DNA of 64,000 nt from Tanypteryx hageni (lineage: Eukaryota; Arthropoda; Insecta; Odonata; Petaluridae): contig CM054116.1 in NCBI GenBank assembly GCA_028673005.1, positions 20,717,840-20,781,839 of the forward strand, written 5' to 3'. Under the pieces are notes generated by a model. The model saw only the letters and a list, made by a program, of their open reading frames with translations. It had not been told where the DNA came from and searched no databases. Position numbers and translations under genes: made by a program. Of this stretch, positions 10,868 to 20,440 are shown in pieces. How positions within the stretch are numbered: position 1 is the first letter of the stretch; each line of letters begins with the position of its first letter.

Positions 10868-13800
10868 ATGAGCGGGAGAGGTAATTAACTTGTTTTTCAC
10901 CAATATTATTGAAAATCTGGCATATTTCAGAACTCGGAACGTAGCCTAGCTCAGTTGATTAGTGCAATTTTAATTAAATGCATGGTTACTTGTCGTTGCA
11001 ATCAACGATCGCTATTCTAGCCCTAATTTCATCGGTACATTTGGATTCTCTCGTTATCATGCTAGCAAGGTGCTTTACTTTACGATCTGAAACTGGTTCC
11101 GATGGCTTTCCAACTTACGTTCAAGTTTTTCCTTTCTCCATATCCAAATCAACTTGGATTTTTTCTCATTCGTTTCCTAGGATAATTTTGCTTATTTAAC
11201 CTTAGCTGTGTCCGTCCGTCTTTCGAAGCATTCGTCCTCGCTACAAAGACTAACTATTAATGCTTACACAACCAGTAAATTACTTATATAATCCTATCTC
11301 CTACAACATCTTGCTTAGCTTGAAACCATCAAAGTAGGCTTACGAGTTAATACAAACTATAGTTTTAAGAAATTCTTTTCTTTTTGACAATCTTTGAATA
11401 GTTCAAAATGTAAAAGAAAGAGCAAAGCCGTCGACATACGTTAAATCCGAAATTCTTTTCTCATTTGTGTCGGCAGATTTTTATGATGAGTTAGCGAACG
11501 ATGTTGCCCTAGGGCTGGCAATTTTTTTATCCTGCCTGCTCCTGGCGTTCTGGGTATGGGAGGTCATTAGGCGGTACTGCGTCGGGCGCAGTAGAAGATG
11601 GAATGTTGAAGACGGCGTGCCCGACGTGGTGCATGATACCGCCAATTTGCCTGTAAGTATAATACGCGTATACTTGCGATTACATTCTTCTTCTTCTCTT
11701 ATCGTATAAACCCTTCTAGTGGGTTATTTTATGTTCTTATTAACAAAAAAGTTTCTGCTCTGATCCGCCTTCGGATCCCAAAGTATCATTTATGTATTTA
11801 TTTATATATATTGAGAAACTTCGTCAACCTCACTTCATATCTACATAATTACGTCAACTCATATTGTTGTTTTCTTATTCAGAATGAAGAGATTCCACGA
11901 GGAATCCTCAAAAAACATCAGGACCAGTAACACGTGAGTGTTTATCACCATGTTCTGATTTTTCTGCATATACATATTTACTCTGATGCATGAGTGGTGA
12001 TGGTGCCAGTCATAGATGAAAACCTTTTTCTCTCTCAAAGATTTTAATGTATTAAATTATAGCTCACTTCCCAAAACTTGTTAAGATTGATAAGATTGTT
12101 AGTATGTCAGCTGATACTACCAATAGGTAGTAACATTGGTGGGGATTGCCATCCCGGAGGGATTTTCTAATCCCGGGGTTACGGGATTGTGATTTTTTCA
12201 ATCCGGGGATCGAGGAAAAGTGGTGGGAAATGAAAAACACACAATATTTTTAAACAATAATTTTGATCCATACACAGACATGAAATCATCATATGCAGTT
12301 ATGGAAGTAATATCAAGTTTTCACAAAATTTAAGTAACGTCAATGAAAATAACTTTTTATCAGCAGGTAAAACTAAAATCAAACACGTATTTTTGGAGAA
12401 AATGTAAAGGAAATTTAAATAACTAAAGTAGCAATTGTTGCGGTATCTTAAATTAAATTAAATGGATTGCATTTATGTAAATTAAACGGTACTATTAGAT
12501 TAAGGTTCTCCTCACTTAAAAGCTATTCACAAATTTCTGAAGTACGCCCTTAAAAAACAAAGTGCATCTAATGTCGGGTCACTCATTCTTGATCTGTATT
12601 TATTGCACAGCATCCCTGCTGATGAAAAAGCCCTTTCTGATTCTACACTAGTAGGAGGAATAGCTAGCAACTGCTGGTAAAGAAACTGCAGATTTTCTCA
12701 TTTACGTCCATTTTCACGGAAATCCTTTTGCTCTGGTGCTATTGATAATGCTAGATCATTTGAATTATAGCAGGAGGATTATTTCTTGAGAGTAACTAAA
12801 CATTGGGTAATGACCGAATCGAGTTCTTTCTTTAACTTCTCTGAATATGATGTACCAGTCTCAAAACGTTCAGATGCTGCCGTTCGCTTAGTGTGTAAGT
12901 CATCATTTATAGATCGGCTTCTTGATGCTGATGAAACTTGCTCTTCTTTCTTGTCCAGTGCTTCATATGTTTTACTAATATTACAATAACATGTACTCGG
13001 GTTTTCTGTAACAAACATCTTTATGTTCGCTAGTGATGGCACAGAAAATATATTATCACGAGCCTGTGACCCGTACTGAAGATACCTCAATACCCCTGAT
13101 AACTTAGTTCGTCTCTTCATTATTTGATTTTTCATATTATGTCCTAACTCTGTATTCACATCATTCAGTTTCTTCATCATGATTTCCAACGCTGTCTCAC
13201 GCGTCAAAAGATTTGCATCTCTTCGGCAAAGAGCTTCCATAGCAATTTTCGCTGGCTGCAGTGTTGCAAAAATAGAAGAAGCCAGTTCATGTTCACTCTC
13301 ACTAAATGATATATCGGAATTCAGATCGATTCATTATGCAGGTTTTAAGCAATATAAAACGTTCGATCATTTCAACTAAACTGTTCCAGCGAGTTCTTAT
13401 ATCCATAACAAGTGATTTTTCCTCCCCCTATTGTTCGATTACATATTTCTGAAGGAATCTCTCGTTATTTGCGAGTGATTTTCTGAAGAGAATAACAGTT
13501 TTCCTTATTTTTTGAATCAATAACTTAAAGTTTGTTTCTGATAGTTTGTAAGCCCCTCCGCCTTCAAACGAATCATCTTCGTCTGTTTCATCACTCGAGG
13601 AAAAGGATTCATCACTTGATTCATGTCCTTCCGATTCCGCGAATTCCATTTCTTCTTGATAATATTCATTCTTCTTTAGGTTTGCCACACCCCAAAGGAT
13701 ATTTTTCATTTTTTTCGTTGTTCTTATTTTCCAAGAATGATGACATATCATAAACTCAGATAAAAAGCAGTAATACTCATTGAATTCCAACGACTTATAT

Positions 13801-16800
13801 ATTTTATTATACATCAAATACAATTTAATAGTTGGCGCCACCTGATAGCAAAAGCAAATATGTCAATCCCGAAATCCCGGGATTTAGGTTTACCTAATCC
13901 CGAGATTTCGGGATAGAAATTTTGGACGGGATCCCGGGACTGCAATCCCTAAACATTGGAGGTGCAAAAAGTACAGGTTCTTAGAATCTTTTCCGGAAAT
14001 TATCGGACAACTGTAGTAGAACATTTGTGGGGATCCGTTGCACGGAACACATTTACATTAAAACGGTCTGTGGAAGTTGGTATTGTAAAAATATTCAGAT
14101 TTGTTCATATGGACACGGTACGAGTGGAGACACTGAAATCATTTTGTGATTTTAACGACAAATTTTGTCGCATACGAGCACAAGATTTCTGAGACTTATG
14201 CTTACTCTTGAAAGAATAAATACTAAAAATGGTTCAACAGCTTATTTTTTTATCAGTTAAAATGCACCCGTTATTCTTCCGAAATTTGCCGAAGATCCTA
14301 AGTCAGAACTTTGGTTCTAGTTCTTACACAATGTTGATGCCATTTCCAAAGTGGAGGGGAAGCCGCATGTGAATTTTTGCGCATGTATAAGAATTTGGAA
14401 GAGAAAGAAATCTAAGTTATTTCCGCCCAAAGTGAAAGAATTGGAGAGGAAAAGTGCTAACGATGGTACAGCCTTCCCTCGTTTTACGAACTTAATTCGT
14501 TCCACGAAAACTGTTCGTCATGCGAAAACTCGTAAAACAAAGATTATTTTCCCATTGCATCGTCAAACGGTAGTTCGTAAAACGAGGGAAGGTGCATTCA
14601 TTCATCCATCCATCAAGATGATCCTATCCAATTAAGTAAAGGACGAAAATTGGATGCACTCGAACAGCTAGAGATAATTATTTGTAAAGACTCGCCCCTC
14701 TTAAATAAATACCTTTTCCACAATCATTCGGCTCTATTTAGCTTACCGAATATTTTTTTAATACTTTGTATGAACATTGTTGTCTTTGGCCCTTTTACCA
14801 AGTTTTCGTAACTTTTTGTAACATTTGGCTAGTATGATGCTTTCGCCTTCGTTTCCCAACCGCTCATTCAATTACCTTAATCACCTGATGATGCTGCGAT
14901 CGTAGTGAAACCGGTCGTGTTTAAATTTAAATTTGTGGAAACTACAAAGTCATTTTTTCATTATTACATTTTGGAAATTATGTGACTCAGCACTTGGGCA
15001 AAAGAAATATTTTATGGAATTGTAAAATAATTTTATTTTTCTGAGATTTGAATAAGCTTTGTTACTTTTTGTTTCATTAAATTGTAAATTTTTTTGAGAA
15101 ACTTAATAAACTTCATTTCATGACTACGTATTGGTTTTAAGTCATCCTGATGTTTTGCTCTTCAGGCTGAAGAGCAGGCGCATGACCCTTCCTCTCCTCA
15201 CGTCAGAGGTAGTCAACCGCCGGGAAAACACGTGAGTGTTACCCTATTTATATGGTTAATCTATATATGTCTGTGTAATAATAAAACAATAAATACATAA
15301 TTATATAGTCAACAACAAAACATTAGTTCTCCTATCAAAAGATTGAAAATATAAATAACAATTATCTGTTGAATTGCATTTATGTTCTTTGTAATGTTTA
15401 GATGCTTCTACCAGCTTCCTTAGTAGACCATTTTTTCCCCAGGTCAGATTATGCGACGAGGTGACCGCGTCAAATGGCAATGGACACGCAGAATTGGTAA
15501 ATTTTCATTCAAGTATCTTATTGCGCCGCCCCAGCTCGCTGCTCGCAACAATCCCGTAATGACGTTTGGCGGACGTTCTGCCTGCTAACATTCTTGCAGC
15601 TTCACAGAACGATATAACATTAGCAAAGTATTTCAATCAAGTTCGATAAATCAAAATTCATTCTTTACCTTATTGCGAAAAAATCTTTTTAGAATTAATT
15701 TTTAATTATTTTATTACGATGGTGGCCTGAGTCGCGCGAGGACATTTTGACAGCATGGGAAAATTTTTCCCGTTTAAAAAATAAAATACCATTTGCGAAT
15801 AGGTTTAGTAAATGTTTGCCAGTAAATATGTAATACTTCTCATAACCAGCGACTTCAGCGAGGGCCAAAACGAGTATAGTGGAGCGAGGGGTTGTCGCGT
15901 GTAGCCCATGGAGCGGATGTAAACGGCTTGTGCACCATCGGCGCCAAAGTTGGATAATCTAGTAAAACTTAAAAAACGTGTTAAAATTTGCACCGGCACC
16001 GATATTACAATTCAAAGATATTTTGATACGCTAGAGATAACTGCCCTGCACCACGGTTTTCGGATTTCCCATGTAAATAAAATGGGAAGGATAATAGATC
16101 CTGGAATCGAACCCGAGACGTTCAATATTCGAAACAAAAACTAACCTCGGGAGCTCGGCTCCAGTAGCGGGAGACTTCCACAAAGTGTCATGAAAAGCGG
16201 TCGATTGGTGCAAAAGTTCATAGATAGGGGTTCAAGAGACAGTCCGGCGTCGGCGGCCGAGGAAGGAGAGACAAGGATGAAGAAGAAGACCTCTCGTTGG
16301 AGCCGGACGGGACGGAGGAAAGCGAAAATTCGACAAGTGCGTTGAGTTATACAGGTTGTAACGCGCCAGGGTTGTGGGGCGCGGCGGGGGGGGAGAGTGG
16401 GGCCGTCAGGGGCGGGTAGGGCTGTCTTCGTAGGGAGAGGGAAGGGATGGAGGTCGGGGACCGATTTCGGGGCTTCTTGGGCCTCTGAAAACTCGTGAGG
16501 CGATTCCTGGGGGATAGATTTCGTGGGGCAGATCTGTTCGGGAGTGTCGCTGGGCGTCCAAAGAGGCTGCTGCGAGGTGGGATATTGGCGAAAAAAAATT
16601 TTTCGGGGATGGGTGGGCGGGCGGGCGGTGGGTGTGAGATTGATTGATTGCAAATGTTTTGATTGTTTGGGGAAATTCGTTCCATAGTCTGCAAGCGGTA
16701 ATAATGATGGAACGCTGAAAATTACTGTCTTGTGATGAGGAATAAGGAGTTTATGCCTCCCTCTGGTATTACGGTTATGTACAGTGTCTAAACTCCTGAA

Positions 16801-19800
16801 TTCCGTGGAAAGATAATGTGGATTGTTATAAGTAAGTAATTGGTATAGTAAGGAAAGCAATGGAACCGTCTTCGGGACTTCAAATTTAACCGTTTAGCTT
16901 CACGAGTGAATCAGAAATGTGGTTAGGGATTAGGTATAGTTGAATTTGCTATGTAGGCCAGGGGTCGGGAAGCTGAGGCTTCTGATCTACATGCCTCTCT
17001 TTCATGACTTTCGTGCAGCTCCCTACATTAAATCTCTCAATTAACCCATTATTCCCCAAAACGTTTTTTTTTGCATATTTTATGAAATTTTTGTATTACT
17101 ATACATAAAATTCCTTCTTTGGTAGGTTTTTCTATTAAGTACTAAATGAACAAATTAATTCAACTATTCTTGTTTTGTACACCTTCAAACATGTATATTT
17201 TTTTAAACTGCGAACTTGCGAAAAAAAGAATTTGCGTCAAAAATCTATTAATTTCAAATAGCAAAATTTCAATAAATACAATTTTTCATTCCAGAATAGT
17301 TCATATTATAGACCACTTAGCATACACTTTACTTTAGTTTAAATAATTTTATGATGCCTGTTACATAGCTTTTAATTTTACAAAAAAGGAAATTAAACAA
17401 TTTTAATTCTAGCACATGTAATTATTTCATATAAAAAACTTAGGGTAGTGGTTCCCAAACTGTGTGCCGCAGTAGATTTTTATGGGTGCCGCAAAAAAAC
17501 TTTGTTTAGTACATAAATGAATCAAGGATTTTCATGTGTTGGTGAGTAATTGGGCATTGAATTTTTTCTAATACATTGATTAAGTGGTAGAAACAATGAA
17601 TGGATGTGTCCAAAGATTGTAACACCCGTATCTAAAAATATAAAAAGCTTGTTACAAGGCTGGTGAGACGCGAAAACCTCTTTACCTTAGAAAGTATGCC
17701 GCAACTTAAAAACGCTTGGGAACTACTGATTTAGGGTGTCGAGGAACATAGCACTCTTTACAAATAAATATTGTCCTCTTGGAACAATGTTTACAATGGC
17801 GAAAGCGTGTTGATCCCTTGGTAATTACTTGGTCTCTGACATCGCGTTTGATTGAATCCAGTCCGAGCGAAATAGATGCGCGTGGATCTCTCCCAGCGGT
17901 CTCTGAGCCATAACGTCGCAAAAGGAACTAAACACATTCCCTACGAAAATCTAAAATGGAATATTGTTATTCAATTAACTTCTATAAACATACCACCCTT
18001 CTTCGCAGGAAACATAGACTGCCCACCCAATAAAAGAACACCACCACTTTTTCGTTCAATTAGTTGATCTGTACTGCGCAACATATTGATCATTCACATC
18101 AACCGCACACTTATTTAAATAATACTGCTAAAGTAGTGAAAGGTATAGGTACGGTTGTATTCAATTTCTTGGCTACTGAATAGCGCCTAACATTTTTTAA
18201 GAAAGAAAACAAAGTTTTGTAAATAAGAAAAATTGGCAAAATATGTGATTAGTATACCTAAAAGGGAAATCTTATCTGCCCAGTGGCAACATTTGTTGCC
18301 ACCTTAGTTTGCTGTCCAACTACGGTGGTGAAAAAAAATATTTCTAGATCGTTATTTTTTCATGTTAACTCTTACACAATGTAGAATTTACAAATAGAAG
18401 GAGAGAGAGAGAGATTATAATAAAACTTTTACGGAAATTATATTCTACTTAGGGTAGAAAGATGACAAGAGGCCAATAGAAATGGACGAACATAAAGAAA
18501 CATTTGAAATTTTTGTTTAAACGGTATGGAAACAAAAATAACGCGGGCATTGAATATTTATTATAGAATAAATTGAGATTATAAAAAATATAACTACATT
18601 TTCAGGTCGCTCTAATGAAAAGAAGAATAATTCTAAATTGCTTGGTAACAAATGTTGCCTCTGGACAGATATGGGTTAAAACTAAAACTAAATTGGCTTC
18701 GTTAATAATCTTAATAAAAATTGCGGAAAAATAAAAAGATGGGCCTATTAATAGAAGAACCGTTTTTTTAACAGTTATAGTCGCAAAACGTGAAACGACG
18801 GCAAGACTAATGGGGGATGGGGTGGATGATCGCCCCCGTCATCCCCCGTGGATCCGCCAATAAACGCTGCTCTTCTTATGTTACGCGTTATTCATTACTT
18901 GAAAAAGTGTCTCTTCTCGTGAGAAAGGTTGCCGACGTCTGTCCTAGGCGGCCGCCTAGATCGCCTGGCCCTATATTCGCCCCTGCCCGTCAGCATTATT
19001 ATATCCGATTAAAGCACTTCTAATACGGTTTTTTGTATCTACTATGTCATTCAACCATTATCTATAATATACTGCCGTGGTTTCGCCATGCCGTCTGCCC
19101 CTCTGTCTGTCTGTCGGTCGGTCTGTTCGCTGTTCTAGAGCCCAAACGCGTACATAAAATCGTATCATATCTCGTATTTGGGCAATATATAATCTTTTGC
19201 AGACCCCATTTTCAGAAAAGTGACATTGCACAAAAATAAATGGTAGTTTATTCATCACGATTTTTAGAAACATTTTATTTACTCAGAAATGGCTGGAGGG
19301 AATTTTATTAAAATCTATCCAATTGTAGATCCTGATGTCACAATTAATACTGCGTAATCCATATGACTCTTACAGTCACTATATGCCTTCCAGTGACATT
19401 ACAATCTACGCTAAGCGACCTTACCTAAGCCGTATGACGCCACGCCTTCGCCGAGAACCACTCAAAATCTTACTACAGCATTACGGTTAAACTAAATCGA
19501 ATGATATCTGAAATTAGTTGATGATATCATTCATAAAAGACATTCTGAAGACATGAACGATATTTCGCAACAATTAAGGGTACTTTATTTTCGATATTTT
19601 AAAACAAAATCTTACTATAGCCTTACGGTTAAACTAAATCGAATTGTATCTCATATTAGTGGATAATGTCGTTCATAAAAGACATTCTGAAGAGATGAAC
19701 TATATTGCGCAACAAATAAGTGTACTTTTTTGTAGGATATTTTTAAAGATTTACTCAACAATTGCTACAAGGATTTCGATTACATCCAACTTATCGTACA

Positions 19801-20374
19801 GTCTTGTGTCACAAATAATACTAACGAAGCCATATATCCCAAAAAATACTAAATATCGAACGGTGGCATTAAAATATACGCTAAACCATGCTTAACATTG
19901 ATTTATGAGCGATTTTCTTTTATATGCGTACTCAGTGGACCAAACGTATATGCGTATATGAGAAATTTTGTGCAATGTTTATTGCGTCGTTTTTTTTATG
20001 AGTTGGCACGAAGGCCTTAAAAGAAAAATCTTCGATGAACGTTAAAAGAAGCTGAATTTCTAAGCTGTAGAATTTAATAAAAGATCTTTTATATCGAGGG
20101 AGATACTCATTTATTTTCTCTCTCTATCTCTGTCTTTCCTGTTCAGGTGGAGGTCCTGAGCGTTTCTCCGGCGGTAGGCGAAGCTGATGCGGAGGAGGAG
20201 TTGGGCGGAGGGGGAGAGGGGGTGGCGGCCATAAACGCCGCCAACTCGAGCGCCGCAGCGAAGGGCGACGCGGGGGAAGGGGAGGGCGTGGAGGTTTCAC
20301 AGCCTCCCGCATCGGCGTCCAGCGTTGCGGACTTATTGGAATATCTACTTGATCTGGTAGATCTGGTAGAATGA
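10868..20374 (+). CDS. Spliced gene for an unrecognised small single-pass membrane protein, copy 1
   Basis: I do not recognise the family. Proposed coding exons are 10868-10880 (ATG, phase 1 end), 11477-11652, 15166-15231, 15443-15496 and 20147-20374, with an optional exon at 11883-11933. Each has a consensus acceptor and donor, and the frames join: the split codon G|AT gives Asp5, and every later junction is phase 0. The product is about 178 residues. Residues 1-13 are short and acidic (MSGRDFYDELAND). Residues 14-35 form one hydrophobic helix (VALGLAIFLSCLLLAFWVWE) followed by RR and RSRR, predicting N-outside, C-inside. The tail is Pro/Ser-rich, then Gly/Ala/Glu-rich, ending in a Leu-Asp-Leu-Val helix-like stretch. 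The start was chosen because A is at -3 and the phase fits. AATAAA lies 61 bp after the stop. A hAT, several MITEs and SINE-like repeats sit in the introns. Function is unknown; the upstream X-box-like motifs hint at a ciliary or sensory role. Confidence 0.65.
11883..11933 (+). other. Cassette exon with in-frame stop (possible alternative end or poison exon), copy 1
   Basis: This 51-bp block has a good acceptor (TTTTCTTATTCAG) and a good donor (CAC then GTGAGTGTT). It is phase 0 at both ends. Included after 11477-11652 it would add NEEIPRGILKKHQDQ and then TAA. It looks like a relative of the exon at 15166-15231: both begin with a GAAGAG-containing stretch, both end ...CAC|GTGAGTGTTA, and both are preceded by TTGAGAAACTT about 65-70 bp upstream of the acceptor. 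Inclusion would give a truncated isoform or trigger decay. Skipping gives the 178-residue product. Confidence 0.5.
12140..13951 (-). mobile_element. hAT transposon relic in an intron, copy 1
   Basis: The element is bounded by an exact 8-bp target-site duplication, AACATTGG (12132-12139 and 13952-13959). Its ends match each other (TGGGGATTGCCATCCC against TAGGGATTGCAGTCCC read inward). GGGATT-rich subterminal repeats lie inside each end. The minus strand encodes a broken hAT transposase. An acidic-spaced segment (13841-13428) is followed by a TRWNS-containing RNase H piece (about 13400). A helical domain follows (13240-12779), and then a dimerisation domain with PPTSVESERAFSSAG (about 12640-12600). 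Stops and frameshifts separate the pieces. It lies between the two related short exons of the host gene. Confidence 0.93.
14472..14592. mobile_element. Short MITE with 20-bp inverted repeats, copy 1
   Basis: The ends are CCTTCCCTCGTTTTACGAAC and its exact reverse complement, 121 bp apart end to end. The internal sequence repeats the theme of TTCGT and ACGAA motifs. No autonomous partner is seen in the window. The flanking target site is unclear. Confidence 0.85.
15985..16225 (-). mobile_element. SINE-like dispersed repeat, copy 1, reverse
   Basis: Read on the minus strand this matches the repeat at 9690-10045. It contains GAGCTCCCGAGGTTAG, a B-box-like GGGTTCGATTCCAGG, TTTACATGGGAAATCC and ATCAAAATATCTTTGAATTG. 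It borders a GC-rich dispersed segment on its right. Confidence 0.55.
16228..16336 (+). other. Possible acidic exon, copy 1 (weak)
   Basis: The plus strand is open with an acidic run, DKDEEEDLSLEPDGTEESENS. AG dinucleotides at 16226-16227 or 16241-16242 would open it in phase 0. There is no good pyrimidine tract, and the visible donors leave phase 1, which does not join cleanly to the last exon at 20147. The copy 2 version (37071 onwards) has a G-to-T change that creates a stop at 37167-37169. It may be chance coding in GC-rich repeat sequence. Confidence 0.2.
16380..16625. repeat. GC-rich dispersed repeat, copy 1
   Basis: This GC-rich segment shares an ordered series of motifs with 37200-37447 and with 45880-46170: CCGATTTCGGG, GGGCCTCTGAAAACTCG, CTGGGCGTCCAAAGAGGC and AAAAAAAATTTTTCGG. 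It stands out sharply from the AT-rich surroundings. It lies just downstream (on the minus strand) of a LINE C-terminal fragment, so it may be LINE 3' untranslated sequence. Confidence 0.75.
16660..16860 (-). pseudogene. LINE reverse-transcriptase C-terminal tail, copy 1
   Basis: The minus strand has NNPHYLSTEF, then VHNRNTRGRHKLLIPHHKT, and after a frame change CRLWNEFPQ. This order (NTR motif, L-x-P, then LWN-x-xP) is the standard end of the reverse-transcriptase protein in CR1/Jockey-like LINEs. The open frame runs on into the GC-rich repeat, but that part is not convincingly coding. Confidence 0.75.
16900..17437. other. AT-rich intronic stretch, nothing recognised
   Basis: No domain or repeat could be supported here or in the copy 2 equivalent (about 37723-38260). 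Confidence 0.5.
17446..17728. mobile_element. Non-autonomous hAT (MITE), copy 1
   Basis: This 283-bp element has ends TAGTGGTTCCCAAACTG and CGCTTGGGAACTACTG, which are imperfect inverted repeats of the common hAT type. It is flanked by ACTTAGGG (17438-17445) and ATTTAGGG (17729-17736), an 8-bp target-site duplication with one mismatch. There is no coding capacity. It interrupts the end of a zinc-finger-like transposase fragment at 17729-17921. Confidence 0.88.
17729..17921 (-). pseudogene. Cysteine-rich transposase C-terminus, piggyBac-like, copy 1
   Basis: The minus strand encodes RHCKHCSKRTIFICKECYVP followed by RHP. The C-x2-C...C-x2-C...H arrangement resembles the C-terminal zinc-binding tail of piggyBac-like transposases. 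The MITE at 17446-17728 cuts it near its natural end. No catalytic domain is seen upstream on the minus strand. Another zinc-ribbon protein is possible. Confidence 0.45.
18272..18675. mobile_element. Inverted-repeat element of about 400 bp, copy 1
   Basis: The left end TTATCTGCCCAGTGGCAACA and the right end, read inward (CCCATATCTGTCCAGAGGCA), are inverted repeats of about 30 bp with CAACATTTGTTGCC-type cores. TTAA follows the right end (18676-18679), as for piggyBac-type elements, but the left TTAA is not preserved. It is non-coding. Confidence 0.7.
19464..19747. repeat. Two tandem copies of a unit of about 142 bp, copy 1
   Basis: The block starting AAAATCTTACTACAGCATTA at 19464 recurs at 19606 with the same order of landmarks: TACGGTTAAACTAAATCGAA, ATTCATAAAAGACATTCTGA and CGCAACAA. 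The two units differ at about a fifth of positions, so this duplication is old. In copy 2 the second unit is cut by the 508-bp deletion. Confidence 0.85.
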
Positions 20375-20434
20375 GCCTACCATCTGGTAAGCGAATATTC
20401 TATCTAATGGTATATTAGAATTTCTGGCGATATC

Positions 20435-20440
20435 AATAAA
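20435..20440 (+). terminator. Polyadenylation signal AATAAA after the membrane-protein gene, copy 1
   Basis: A canonical AATAAA lies 61 bp downstream of the TGA at 20372-20374. This supports 20147-20374 as the terminal coding exon. Confidence 0.55.

Noticed and set aside
10936..10960. tRNA-like box A (TAGCTCAGTTGATTAG)
   Set aside because: No matching box B or cloverleaf follows within 100 bp, so this is not a tRNA gene. It may be a scrap of a tRNA-derived repeat.
13956..14192. Open frame just after the intronic hAT (78 residues)
   Set aside because: It is intronic between two well-supported exons, has no domain or splice signals, and appears to be a chance frame.
16141..16860. A 239-residue open frame on the minus strand
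   Set aside because: Only the first 60 or so residues are recognisable (a LINE tail). The rest runs through the GC-rich repeat and a SINE-like repeat, and is broken differently in copy 2, so it is not one gene.
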